A stretch of 64,000 bases of DNA from Agromyces luteolus. GTDB taxonomy: Bacteria > Actinomycetota > Actinomycetes > Actinomycetales > Microbacteriaceae. Position numbers and translations under genes: made by a program. The notes beneath the pieces are model-generated. The model saw only the letters and a list, made by a program, of their open reading frames with translations, was not told where the DNA came from and did not search any database. The stretch spans positions 62,001-126,000 of the forward strand of contig NZ_WODA01000008.1 of assembly GCF_009729855.1 (NCBI RefSeq). Direction: 5' to 3'. Below are positions 42,639-51,121 of the stretch, piece by piece. Numbering within the stretch: position 1 is the first letter of the stretch; every line of letters starts with the position of its first letter.

Positions 42639-44370
42639 CCGTTCGCGTTCCGTCCTCCGGCAGGCCGTCCCGCCGGTGCGCCGACTGCTGCCGTCGGTGC
42701 TGCTCGGGGTGCTCGCCGGGCTGTCGAGCGTCGCGCTGCTGGCCTCGAGCGCGTGGCTCATCGCACGCGCGGCGGAGCAGCCGCCGATCCTCTTCCTCTC
42801 GCTCGGCGTCGTGGGGGTCCGCGCGTTCGCGATCGGGCGCGCCGTGTTCCGCTACCTCGAGCGGCTCGCCGGTCACGATGCCGCGTTCCGGCAGCTCGCC
42901 GAGATCCGGGTCGGCGTGTTCGAGCGGATGCTCCCGCTCGCGCCCGACGGCCTGGCCTCGTCGCGGCGCGGCGACCTGCTGTCGCGCTTCGTGGGCGACG
43001 TCGACGAACTGCAGAACGTGAGCCTGCGGATCGTGCAGCCCGTCGCGAGTGCCGCGATCGTCCTGGCCGCGGCGTTCGCGGGGCTCGCCTGGCTCGCTCC
43101 CGGCGCCGCGGTGGCCGTCGCCGTCGTGCTCGTGCTCGGCATCGGGGGAGCGGTGCTCGCCCAGGTGCTGCTCGCCGCCCGCGCGGACGACCGCCTGGCG
43201 CCGCTCCGCGGCGAGCTGCAGGCCGCGATCGTCGAGCACGTGCAGGCGCTCGACGTGCTCGTGGCGTTCGACGCGGCCGCCGCGGGGCGCGACCGGATCC
43301 GGCGCCTCGGTCGAGACCTCGAGCGGGCGACGCGCGCCCGGGCGTCCGCGGTGGGGCTCGCCGCGGCCGCGATGAGCGCGGTCGGGGCGTTCGCGGCCGC
43401 CGCGAGCCTCGGCGCCGCGCAGCCGCTCCTCGATGGCGGGCGGATCGACGGGCCCACCTTCGCGGTGCTCTGCCTGGTTCCGCTCGCGATCGCCGAGGTC
43501 GCCGCGGCGATCCCGGTCGCGCTCGGGTCGTTGCGCGTGGTTCGTGCGAGCGCCCGGCGGGTCGCCGACGCGGTGCCGGATTCGGTGCCGCCGGAGATCC
43601 CGGCACGGCCGACCGCCGCCGACCGGGACGCGTCGGAGCCACGCGTGCCCGCCATGCGACGGGTTCCCACGATCGAGCTCCGCGGTGCGAGTGCGCGGTG
43701 GCCGGCCGTCGCGGTCGACGACCCGACGGATGGCGCCGAGGCATCCGCCCTGCCCTCGCTCGCGCCGCTCGACCTCGACCTCGCGCCGGGCGAGCGGGTG
43801 CTCGTCACGGGGCCATCGGGCGCGGGCAAGACCACGTTGGCGCACGTGCTCGTCCGGTTCCTCGAGTACGGCGGGTCGTACCGGCTCGACGGCGTCGAGG
43901 CGCGCGAGCACGATCCGCGCGAGGTGCGGCGCGTGGTCGGCCTCGTCGAGCAGCGGCCCTGGCTCTTCGACGAGGACCTCCGTCAGAACCTGGTCTTCGC
44001 GCGCGACACCGCGACCGACGCGGAGCTGCTCGACGTGCTCGACCGAGTCGGCCTCGCGGAGTGGGTGGCGGCCCGAGGGGGGCTGGACTCCCGGGTGGGC
44101 GAGCGCGGCGAGCTGGTCTCGGGCGGGCAGGCGCAGCGCATCGCGCTCGCGCGGGCCATGCTCGCCGACTTCCCCGTGCTCGTGCTCGACGAGCCCACCG
44201 CGAGCGTCGACCCGGCACAGGCGGACGCGCTGCTGCGCGACCTGCTCGCGGCGGCGGGTCGTGAGCGGACCGTGCTGCTCATCTCGCACACGGGTGCGCC
44301 CGCCGGGCTCGTGGACCGGACGATCGAGCTCGCGGGGAACGCGGCTCGTCGTCGGCCCGACCTCCCATGA
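42631..44370 (+). CDS. cydC: CydC, ABC transporter half for cytochrome bd assembly
   Basis: 579-aa partner of CydD. Membrane domain about 1-300; the linker region 300-375 is long and charged; ATPase with Walker A GPSGAGKTT, signature VSGGQAQR and Walker B VLVLDEPTASVDP. The GTG at 42631 overlaps the cydD stop by 8 bp. The frame remains open far upstream inside cydD but that part reads as an out-of-frame shadow. Completes a cydABDC operon. Confidence 0.92.
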   Translation: MPDRSRSVLRQAVPPVRRLLPSVLLGVLAGLSSVALLASSAWLIARAAEQPPILFLSLGVVGVRAFAIGRAVFRYLERLAGHDAAFRQLAEIRVGVFERMLPLAPDGLASSRRGDLLSRFVGDVDELQNVSLRIVQPVASAAIVLAAAFAGLAWLAPGAAVAVAVVLVLGIGGAVLAQVLLAARADDRLAPLRGELQAAIVEHVQALDVLVAFDAAAAGRDRIRRLGRDLERATRARASAVGLAAAAMSAVGAFAAAASLGAAQPLLDGGRIDGPTFAVLCLVPLAIAEVAAAIPVALGSLRVVRASARRVADAVPDSVPPEIPARPTAADRDASEPRVPAMRRVPTIELRGASARWPAVAVDDPTDGAEASALPSLAPLDLDLAPGERVLVTGPSGAGKTTLAHVLVRFLEYGGSYRLDGVEAREHDPREVRRVVGLVEQRPWLFDEDLRQNLVFARDTATDAELLDVLDRVGLAEWVAARGGLDSRVGERGELVSGGQAQRIALARAMLADFPVLVLDEPTASVDPAQADALLRDLLAAAGRERTVLLISHTGAPAGLVDRTIELAGNAARRRPDLP

Positions 44371-44455
44371 GCCGATCGGCGCACGATCCGGGCGCATCGC
44401 GCACGATGCATGCGTGTGCGGTCGCCCGCCCTTCCCGAGCAGGGCGGGGCTGCGC

Positions 44456-44461
44456 TAGGTT
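44456..44461 (+). promoter_or_regulatory. -10-like hexamer of the M28 peptidase gene
   Basis: TAGGTT lies 57 bp before the GTG at 44519; TTCCCG 18 bp upstream is a poor -35. Confidence 0.3.
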
Positions 44462-44518
44462 GCGCGTGTGCGCCGGGTGGAACCGGCTTCCGACCCATCC
44501 CTCCACGAAGGAGCAACG

Positions 44519-46060
44519 GTGAACAGAACGAAGACCAGAGCCCGTGTCGGAGCCGTCGCGGTGACGGCTGCCGTCTGCGGATCGCTCGCGATCGCCGGGA
44601 CCGCGCAGGCCGCGGTGGCGACGAACACGACCGCTCTCCGCGACGCCGTCACGGTCGAGGGCGTCATGGAGCACCTCGAGGCGTTCCAGGCGATCGCCGA
44701 CGCGAACGACGACAACCGCGCAGCGGGGACGTCCGGCCACGACGCATCCGTCGACTACGTCGAGGGCATCCTCGACGCAGCGGGGTACGACACGTGGCGG
44801 CAGCCGTTCAGCTACGAACGTACCGACTTCGGCGACTCGGCCCTGCAGCAGGTCGCTCCGAACGCCGTCGACTACGTGCTCGGCCTCGACTTCTTCCCCA
44901 TGGACTTCTCCGGCGAGGGTGACGTGACCGCGGACGTCGTGCCGGTCGACGTGAACCTGACGGGCGACCACGCCTCGAGCAGCGGGTGCGAGGCGTCGGA
45001 CTTCACCGGATTCCCGGCCGGGGCGATCGCGCTGATCCAGCGCGGCACCTGCGCGTTCGGCGTGAAGGCGGACAATGCCGTGGCCGCGAATGCCTCCGGC
45101 GTCATCGTGTTCAACCAGGGCAATGTCGTGCCCGGCGACGATCGTCTCGGCCTGTTCGGCGGGACGCTCGGCGAGCCGGTGCGCACCATCCCGGTGGTCA
45201 GCGCACCCTACGCGCTCGGCGCCGAGTGGGTCGGGATCGCGAACTCCACGGGTCTCGAGATGCGACTCAACCTCGAGGCCGAGGTCGTGACGGTCGAGAC
45301 CGAGAACCTGCTCGCCGACACGCCGTCGGGTCGCACCGACCGTACCGTCGTCGTCGGCGGCCACCTCGACTCCGTCGCCGAGGGTCCCGGCATCAACGAC
45401 AACGGGTCCGGGACCGCGGCGATCCTCGAGACCGCGCTGCAGATGTCCGAGCTCGGAATCGACCCCGAGAACCGCGTGCGCTTCGCGTTCTGGAGCGGTG
45501 AGGAGGACGGCCTGATCGGCTCGAGCTACTACGTCTCCCAGTTGACCAGCCGCGAGATCAAGGACACCGCGCTGAACCTCAACTTCGACATGGTGGGCTC
45601 GCCGAATGCCGCGTACTTCGTGTACGACGGTGACGGCGACGCGTTCGGGCTCTCGGGTCCGACGGGGTCGGCCGTCATCGAGGACGTCTTCACCGACTTC
45701 TTCGGCTCGCAGGGTGAGTACACCGACCCGACCGCGTTCGACGGCCGCAGCGACTACTTCGGCTTCATCAACGCGGGCATCCCCGCCGGGGGACTCTTCA
45801 CGGGTGCCGAGGGCATCAAGTCGGCCGAGCAGGAGGCTCGCTACGGCGGACAGGCCGGGATCGCGTTCGATCCGTGCTATCACGCCGCGTGCGACACGAT
45901 CGACAACATCGATGACGACGCTCTCGACATCATGTCGGATGCCATCGCGCACTCGACGCTGACCTTCGCCGAGACGACCTCGGCGGTTCCCGGTACCGGC
46001 AAGGGCAAGGGCAAGGGCACCGTCGAGTGGCAGTACCAGGGCAACTCGGCGCTCCGTTGA
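44519..46060 (+). CDS. Secreted M28 family zinc aminopeptidase with PA domain
   Basis: 513-aa exported peptidase. The signal peptide (about residues 1-33, cleavage after AQA) is followed by the catalytic domain interrupted by a protease-associated domain (about 130-240; RGTCAFGVKADNAVAANASGVI). Zinc and catalytic residues are all present: GGHLDSV (His, Asp), INDNGSG (Asp), SGEEDGLIGS (Glu-Glu), NFDMVGS (Asp) and YHAACDT (His). It resembles Streptomyces/Vibrio-type aminopeptidases that release N-terminal residues from peptides outside the cell. The tail ends with a short GKGKGKG run. Start chosen for AAGGAGCAACG before the GTG. Some AT-ending codons give it a slightly different codon feel from its neighbours. 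Confidence 0.88.
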   Translation: MNRTKTRARVGAVAVTAAVCGSLAIAGTAQAAVATNTTALRDAVTVEGVMEHLEAFQAIADANDDNRAAGTSGHDASVDYVEGILDAAGYDTWRQPFSYERTDFGDSALQQVAPNAVDYVLGLDFFPMDFSGEGDVTADVVPVDVNLTGDHASSSGCEASDFTGFPAGAIALIQRGTCAFGVKADNAVAANASGVIVFNQGNVVPGDDRLGLFGGTLGEPVRTIPVVSAPYALGAEWVGIANSTGLEMRLNLEAEVVTVETENLLADTPSGRTDRTVVVGGHLDSVAEGPGINDNGSGTAAILETALQMSELGIDPENRVRFAFWSGEEDGLIGSSYYVSQLTSREIKDTALNLNFDMVGSPNAAYFVYDGDGDAFGLSGPTGSAVIEDVFTDFFGSQGEYTDPTAFDGRSDYFGFINAGIPAGGLFTGAEGIKSAEQEARYGGQAGIAFDPCYHAACDTIDNIDDDALDIMSDAIAHSTLTFAETTSAVPGTGKGKGKGTVEWQYQGNSALR

Positions 46061-46087
46061 CGCCCTGATCCGCTGATCGCACGACCC

Positions 46088-46118
46088 GACGGGCGGGTGC
46101 CGACGGCACCCGCCCGTC
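46088..46118 (+). terminator. terminator hairpin after the M28 peptidase gene
   Basis: GACGGGCGGGTGCC and GGCACCCGCCCGTC form a 14-bp perfect stem with a GAC loop, 27 bp past the stop. A second GC-rich stem follows at about 46119-46146. Confidence 0.7.
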
Positions 46119-46148
46119 GCCGCGCGCCGCGGGAGCGCGGCGCGGCCG

Positions 46149-46154
46149 TAGGCT
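46149..46154 (+). promoter_or_regulatory. -10-like hexamer of pabB
   Basis: TAGGCT ends six bases before the pabB ATG; GAGGGG in between could serve as a ribosome site only if transcription started upstream, otherwise leaderless. Confidence 0.4.
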
Positions 46155-46160
46155 GAGGGG

Positions 46161-47594
46161 ATGCCGCGACGAATCCGCAGCACGGCGCTGCCCGAGTGGC
46201 GCGACCCGCAGTCGGTGTTCCTCGCCATCGCAGCGGATGCCCCTCGCGTGGCGTGGCTCGACGGCGGCGACGACGCGACCGAGGGTCGGAGCGTGATCGC
46301 GATCGCGGCCGCAGACTCGCCCGTCGTGCGGGCGGGCGGCACGTCCTCGCCGGATGCCGTCTACGCGGCGCTGGCCGACGGGGTCGGCGGTCTCGACGAC
46401 GCCGGGGTGGCGGCCGGTCGAGCGGCCGTCGGATGGCACGGATGGTTCGGGTACGAGTTCGGCGCCCGCACGCTCGGCGTGCCTGCCGCGGACTCGGGAA
46501 CCCCCGAGGTCACGTTCTTCCTCGCGGATCGCGTGATCGTCTTCGAGCACGCCGCGCGCACCGTGCGACTCGAGTGGATCGAGGACGCCGCCGCCGGCGC
46601 GGCCGGGGCCGACGAGTGGGTCCGGCGTACGACGCTGCGGATCGACGGGATCGGTTCGTCCGCGCCATCCGCCGACGACTCGACACCGCCGCCGCCGCCG
46701 AGCGCGGTGCCGGCGCGGACGCGATGGCGCCACTCGCCCGACGAGTACCGGCGCATGATCGCCGAGTGCCAGGCGGCCATCACCCGCGGCGACGCGTACC
46801 AGCTGTGCCTCACCAACCGCGTCGACGTCGACGTGCGACCCGACCCGGTGACCGCGTACCTCGCGCTCCGCGCCTCGAGCCCGAGCCACCACGGCGGATT
46901 CGTCCGCATCGACGACGTGGCGCTCCTCAGCGCCTCGCCCGAGCAGTTCCTGCTCGTCGAGCCCGACGGCACGGTGGCCACGAAGCCCATGAAGGGCACG
47001 CGGCCGCGGTCGGCCGATCCGGCGACGGATGCCGCGCTCCGCGCCGAGCTCCACGCGAGCGAGAAGGAGCGCGCGGAGAACCTCATGATCGTCGACCTCA
47101 TGCGCAACGACCTCGGCCGCATCGCCGAGCTCGGCACGGTCCGCGTGCCGCACCTGCTCGAGGTCGAGGAGTACCCGCACGTGCACCAGCTCGTCTCGAC
47201 GGTGACGGCGCGGCTGCGGCATCCGCTCACCGCCCTCGACGCCGTGCGATCGGCGTTCCCCGCCGGCTCGATGACGGGCGCGCCGAAGCTGTCGGCCATG
47301 ACGATCCTGCACGGACTCGAGCGGGGTCCGCGCGGGGTGTACTCGGGGGCGTTCGGATGCCTCGGGGTCGACGGCACCGCCGACCTCGCGATGGTGATCC
47401 GCTCGATCGTGCTGACGCCCGACGGGGCGTCCATCGGCACGGGCGGCGGGATCACGGCGCTCTCCGACCCCGACGAGGAGGTCGAGGAGACCCGCATCAA
47501 GGCGCGCGCGCTCATCGCGGCGCTCGGCGGCGAGGCGCCGGACGCCTGGACGGGCCGGTCGGGCGGGCCGGAACCGTCGGCCTCGCCGGCGTGA
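46161..47594 (+). CDS. pabB: Aminodeoxychorismate synthase component I
   Basis: Chorismate-utilising enzyme that aminates chorismate to aminodeoxychorismate for folate synthesis. The 477-aa protein has the C-terminal chorismate-binding domain with SPEQFLLVE, TKPMKGTRPR (the Lys of the PIKGT motif marks PabB rather than TrpE), EKERAENLMIVDLMRNDLGR, GAPKLSAM and GGGITALSDPDEEVEET. The N-terminal domain (1-160) is joined by a proline run. No pabA or pabC is adjacent. TrpE is less likely because of the Lys motif. Confidence 0.88.
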   Translation: MPRRIRSTALPEWRDPQSVFLAIAADAPRVAWLDGGDDATEGRSVIAIAAADSPVVRAGGTSSPDAVYAALADGVGGLDDAGVAAGRAAVGWHGWFGYEFGARTLGVPAADSGTPEVTFFLADRVIVFEHAARTVRLEWIEDAAAGAAGADEWVRRTTLRIDGIGSSAPSADDSTPPPPPSAVPARTRWRHSPDEYRRMIAECQAAITRGDAYQLCLTNRVDVDVRPDPVTAYLALRASSPSHHGGFVRIDDVALLSASPEQFLLVEPDGTVATKPMKGTRPRSADPATDAALRAELHASEKERAENLMIVDLMRNDLGRIAELGTVRVPHLLEVEEYPHVHQLVSTVTARLRHPLTALDAVRSAFPAGSMTGAPKLSAMTILHGLERGPRGVYSGAFGCLGVDGTADLAMVIRSIVLTPDGASIGTGGGITALSDPDEEVEETRIKARALIAALGGEAPDAWTGRSGGPEPSASPA

Positions 47595-47636
47595 ACGCCC
47601 GGCGCGAACGCCCGACGCACCCCTCCGGGCATTGAG

Positions 47637-47642
47637 TAGGCT
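47637..47642 (+). promoter_or_regulatory. -10-like hexamer upstream of leuS
   Basis: TAGGCT lies 78 bp before the GTG of leuS. The leader between them is GC-rich with small hairpins; no T-box specifier or antiterminator is recognisable. Confidence 0.3.
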
Positions 47643-47720
47643 TGACCCTCGGGCGCCCGTCGCGCGCGCCCGTATCCGGGCGTCTCGCCCGACCCCCCGC
47701 GCATCACGATTGAGAGTCAC

Positions 47721-50294
47721 GTGGCACACGAGCAGGACACCCCCCAGGCCGAGGCAGGCACCTACGACTTCGCGACGATCCAGGCGAAGTGGGGTCCGGT
47801 GTGGGAGGAGCTCGAACCGTTCCGCGCGGCGCAGCCGGGGGACACGCGCCCCCGCAAGTACATCCTCGACATGTTCCCGTACCCGTCGGGCGACCTGCAC
47901 ATGGGCCACGCCGAGGCGTTCGGCTTCGGCGACGCCGCTGCACGCTACTGGCGTCACCAGGGCTTCGACGTGCTGCACCCGATCGGCTGGGACTCGTTCG
48001 GCCTGCCCGCCGAGAACGCGGCGATCAAGCGCGGCGCCGACCCGAAGGCGTGGACCTACGCGAACATCGAGCAGCAGAAGCGCTCGTTCAAGCAGTACGC
48101 GCCGTCGTTCGACTGGACTCGCGAGCTGCACACGAGCGACCCCGAGTACTACAAGTGGAACCAGTGGCTGTTCCTGAAGCTGTACGAGAAGGGCATCGCG
48201 TACCGCAAGGACGGCCAGGTCAACTGGTGCCCGGTCGACCAGACCGTGCTCGCGAACGAGCAGGTCGTCGACGGCCACTGCGAGCGCTGCGGCGCCGTCG
48301 TGACGAAGAAGGCGCTGACGCAGTGGTACTTCCGCGTCACCGACTACGCCGACCGCCTGCTCGACGACCTGAACCAGCTCGAGGGCAAGTGGCCGAACAA
48401 GGTCCTGACCATGCAGCGCAACTGGATCGGCCGCTCGTCGGGCGCCGACGTCGACTTCGCGATCGAGGGGCGCGACGAGCCCGTCACGGTGTTCACGACG
48501 CGCCCCGACACGCTGTACGGCGCGACCTTCATGGTCGTCGCGCCCGACTCGGCGCTGGCTGAGGAGCTGGCCGCGGGGGCGCCCGACGAGGTGCGTGCCA
48601 GGTTCGACGAGTACCTCAGCTCGGTGCGCGCCGAGAGCGACATCGACCGCCTCTCCACCGACCGCCCGAAGACCGGCGTCTTCCTCGAGCGCTACGCGAC
48701 GAACCCGCTGAACGGCGAGCGCCTGCCGATCTGGGCGGCCGACTACGTGCTCGCCGACTACGGCCACGGCGCGATCATGGCCGTGCCCGCGCACGACCAG
48801 CGCGACCTCGACTTCGCCCGTGCGTTCGAGCTGCCCGTGCGCGTCGTGGTCGACACGAACGCGCCCGTGACCGGCGTCATCCCCGTCATCCCGGTCGACG
48901 AGCACGGCGTGCCGCTGCCGATGGACGACCTGCCCACGCTCGACCCCGCCGGGACGGGCATCGCCCTCGCCGGCGAGGGCCGTCTCACGAACTCCGGCCC
49001 CCTGAACGGCCTGAGCAAGACGAACGCGATCCGTCGCGCGATCGAGATCCTCGAGGAGCGCGGCGTCGGCCGCGCCGCGAAGAACTTCCGGCTGCGCGAC
49101 TGGCTGATCTCGCGCCAGCGGTACTGGGGCACGCCGATCCCGATCATCCACTGCGAGCACTGCGGCGAGGTGCCGGTGCCCGAGGCCGACCTGCCGGTGC
49201 GACTGCCGGATGCCGCGGGGCTCGACCTCAGCCCCAAGGGTGCGAGCCCGCTCGGTGCCGCCGAGGAGTGGTCGCGCGTGACGTGCCCGGACTGCGGTCG
49301 CGAGGCGCGCCGCGACTCGGACACGATGGACACGTTCGTCGACAGTTCGTGGTACTACTTGCGCTACCTGAACCCGAACGACGACGCGAAGGCGTTCGAC
49401 CCGGCCGAGGCCGAGAAGTGGATGCCGGTCGACCAGTACGTCGGCGGCGTCGAGCACGCGATCCTGCACCTGCTCTACTCGCGCTTCGTCACGAAGGTGC
49501 TCTTCGACCTCGGCTACCTCGGGTTCACCGAGCCGTTCACGTCGCTGCTCAACCAGGGCATGGTCATCATGGACGGCACCAAGATGTCGAAGTCCAAGGA
49601 CAACCTGGTCGAGTTCGCGTCGGAGCTGTCGGCGCATGGCGCCGATGCGCTGAGGGTCACGATGGCCTTCGCCGGTCCGCCCGAGGACGACATCGACTGG
49701 GCCGACGTCTCGCCCGTGGGTGCGGCGAAGTTCCTCGCGCGCGCCTGGCGCATCTCGGGCGAGGTCACCTCGAGCCCCGACGTCGAGTGGAAGTCGGGCG
49801 ACCCTGCGCTGCGCCGCGTCACGCACCGGCTGCTGGCGGATGCCCCGGGCCTGGCCGAATCGTTCAAGTTCAACGTCATCGTGGCGCGCCTCATGGAGCT
49901 CGTGAACGCCACGCGCAAGGCCATCGATTCCGGACCCGGCGCCGGCGATGCGGCCGTCCGCGAGGCCGCCGAGGTCACCGCGATGATCCTCGACCTGTTC
50001 GCGCCGTACACGGCGGAGGACATGTGGGAGCGGCTCGGTTACGAGCCCACGGTCGCGAACGTCGTGTGGCGCAAGGCCGACCCGGCGCTCCTCGTCGAGG
50101 AGTCGGTCACGGCGATCGTGCAGGTCGACGGCAAGGTGCGCGACCGTCTCGAGGTCTCGCCGAAGATCGGCGCCGACGAGCTCGAGTCGCTCGCTCGGGC
50201 CTCGTCCGCGGTGACCCGCTCGGTCGGCGACCGCGAGATCGTCAACGTCATCGTGCGCGCGCCGAAGCTCGTCAACATCGCCACGCGCGGCTAG
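47721..50294 (+). CDS. leuS: Leucyl-tRNA synthetase
   Basis: Class I aminoacyl-tRNA synthetase that charges tRNA(Leu). The 857-aa protein has the HIGH motif as HMGH (about 60-63) in [18 protein letters not shown], the CP1 editing domain (about 225-420), zinc-like cysteines [11 protein letters not shown] and CPDCG, the KMSKS motif at 621-625 and the anticodon-binding C-terminal domain. Length and order are standard for the bacterial enzyme. Confidence 0.98.
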   Translation: MAHEQDTPQAEAGTYDFATIQAKWGPVWEELEPFRAAQPGDTRPRKYILDMFPYPSGDLHMGHAEAFGFGDAAARYWRHQGFDVLHPIGWDSFGLPAENAAIKRGADPKAWTYANIEQQKRSFKQYAPSFDWTRELHTSDPEYYKWNQWLFLKLYEKGIAYRKDGQVNWCPVDQTVLANEQVVDGHCERCGAVVTKKALTQWYFRVTDYADRLLDDLNQLEGKWPNKVLTMQRNWIGRSSGADVDFAIEGRDEPVTVFTTRPDTLYGATFMVVAPDSALAEELAAGAPDEVRARFDEYLSSVRAESDIDRLSTDRPKTGVFLERYATNPLNGERLPIWAADYVLADYGHGAIMAVPAHDQRDLDFARAFELPVRVVVDTNAPVTGVIPVIPVDEHGVPLPMDDLPTLDPAGTGIALAGEGRLTNSGPLNGLSKTNAIRRAIEILEERGVGRAAKNFRLRDWLISRQRYWGTPIPIIHCEHCGEVPVPEADLPVRLPDAAGLDLSPKGASPLGAAEEWSRVTCPDCGREARRDSDTMDTFVDSSWYYLRYLNPNDDAKAFDPAEAEKWMPVDQYVGGVEHAILHLLYSRFVTKVLFDLGYLGFTEPFTSLLNQGMVIMDGTKMSKSKDNLVEFASELSAHGADALRVTMAFAGPPEDDIDWADVSPVGAAKFLARAWRISGEVTSSPDVEWKSGDPALRRVTHRLLADAPGLAESFKFNVIVARLMELVNATRKAIDSGPGAGDAAVREAAEVTAMILDLFAPYTAEDMWERLGYEPTVANVVWRKADPALLVEESVTAIVQVDGKVRDRLEVSPKIGADELESLARASSAVTRSVGDREIVNVIVRAPKLVNIATRG

Positions 50295-50401
50295 GGTCGT
50301 CGCCGCACCGAGTCGTCCTCCACATCGAGACGCTCGGGGCGGCGCACGCCCGGCGGCGTCGAGCATCCGTTCCGGGCCGTGCCGCGACGTAGCGTCGCGA
50401 C

Positions 50402-51121
50402 GTGACCGACGAACCCGCTCAGGACCAGCTCGCCCCGCTCGCGGGCGCGCGTGCCCGCCCGCGAGCGCGCGTGGCCGTCGGCGCCGCGGTCGTGCTGTTC
50501 GTCGCCGCGGTCGCAGCGTCGGCGATCCTGTCGTTCGCGTCGGGCGGCGGGGGAGCGCAGGGCGAGATCGTCCGGGCCGACATCGACGGCGTCGCAGGCT
50601 CGACCGGCGACGGGACGGCCGGCGGTGGCGCGACCGCCGGAGGCGCGACCGCGACCGCGACCGCGACCGGCGCGACGATCGCGGCTCCGGCGATCCTCGT
50701 GCACGTGCTGGGTGCCGTCGCAGAGCCGGGCATCGTCGAACTCCGGCCCGGCGCGCGCGTCGTGGACGCGATCGGCGCGGCGGGGGGACTCGTGGACGAG
50801 GCCGATCCCGCAGGGGTGAACCTCGCGCGGGTGCTCGTGGACGGCGAGCAGCTCGTCGTCCCGCGCGAGGGGGAGGTGCCGCCGCCTGCGACGGCCGTCA
50901 CGGGCGGGCAGGCCACCGCGGCGAGCGGCGGTCGGGTCAGCCTCAACCAGGCGGATGCCGCCGCGCTCGACACCCTGCCCAGGATCGGGCCGGCCCTCGC
51001 GCAACGGATCATCGACTGGCGGGAGGCGAACGGGCCGTTCACCGACGTCTCGCAGCTGACGGAGGTGGCCGGCATCGGCGATGCCGTCTACTCCGGGCTG
51101 GTCGACCTCGTGAGCCTCTGA
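50402..51121 (+). CDS. comEA: ComEA-like DNA-binding competence protein
   Basis: 239-aa membrane-anchored DNA receptor. One helix (about 22-45) is followed by a low-complexity Gly/Ala/Thr stretch containing TATATAT encoded by four GCGACC hexamers. A SLBB domain follows (about 100-160; VHVLGAVAEPGIVELRPGARVVDAI in parts), then a C-terminal double helix-hairpin-helix (SLNQADAAALDTLPRIGPALAQRIIDWR in parts). It binds double-stranded DNA outside the membrane and hands it to ComEC, whose gene begins at the next base. GTG start. Confidence 0.9.
   Translation: MTDEPAQDQLAPLAGARARPRARVAVGAAVVLFVAAVAASAILSFASGGGGAQGEIVRADIDGVAGSTGDGTAGGGATAGGATATATATGATIAAPAILVHVLGAVAEPGIVELRPGARVVDAIGAAGGLVDEADPAGVNLARVLVDGEQLVVPREGEVPPPATAVTGGQATAASGGRVSLNQADAAALDTLPRIGPALAQRIIDWREANGPFTDVSQLTEVAGIGDAVYSGLVDLVSL
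50645..50668 (+). repeat. four tandem GCGACC hexamers in comEA
   Basis: Perfect in-frame hexamer repeat coding alternating Ala and Thr in the linker between membrane helix and SLBB domain. Copy changes would lengthen the linker without shifting the frame. Confidence 0.7.

Noticed and set aside
47595-47720. T-box riboswitch in the leuS leader
   Set aside because: Only 126 bp and no T-box consensus or specifier loop visible; GC-rich hairpins alone are not evidence.
45930-50366. Very long open frame antisense to leuS and pabB
   Set aside because: At this GC content antisense frames stay open by chance. The translation is Arg/Val/Asp/Gly-rich with no domain, while the plus strand encodes a complete leucyl-tRNA synthetase and PabB.
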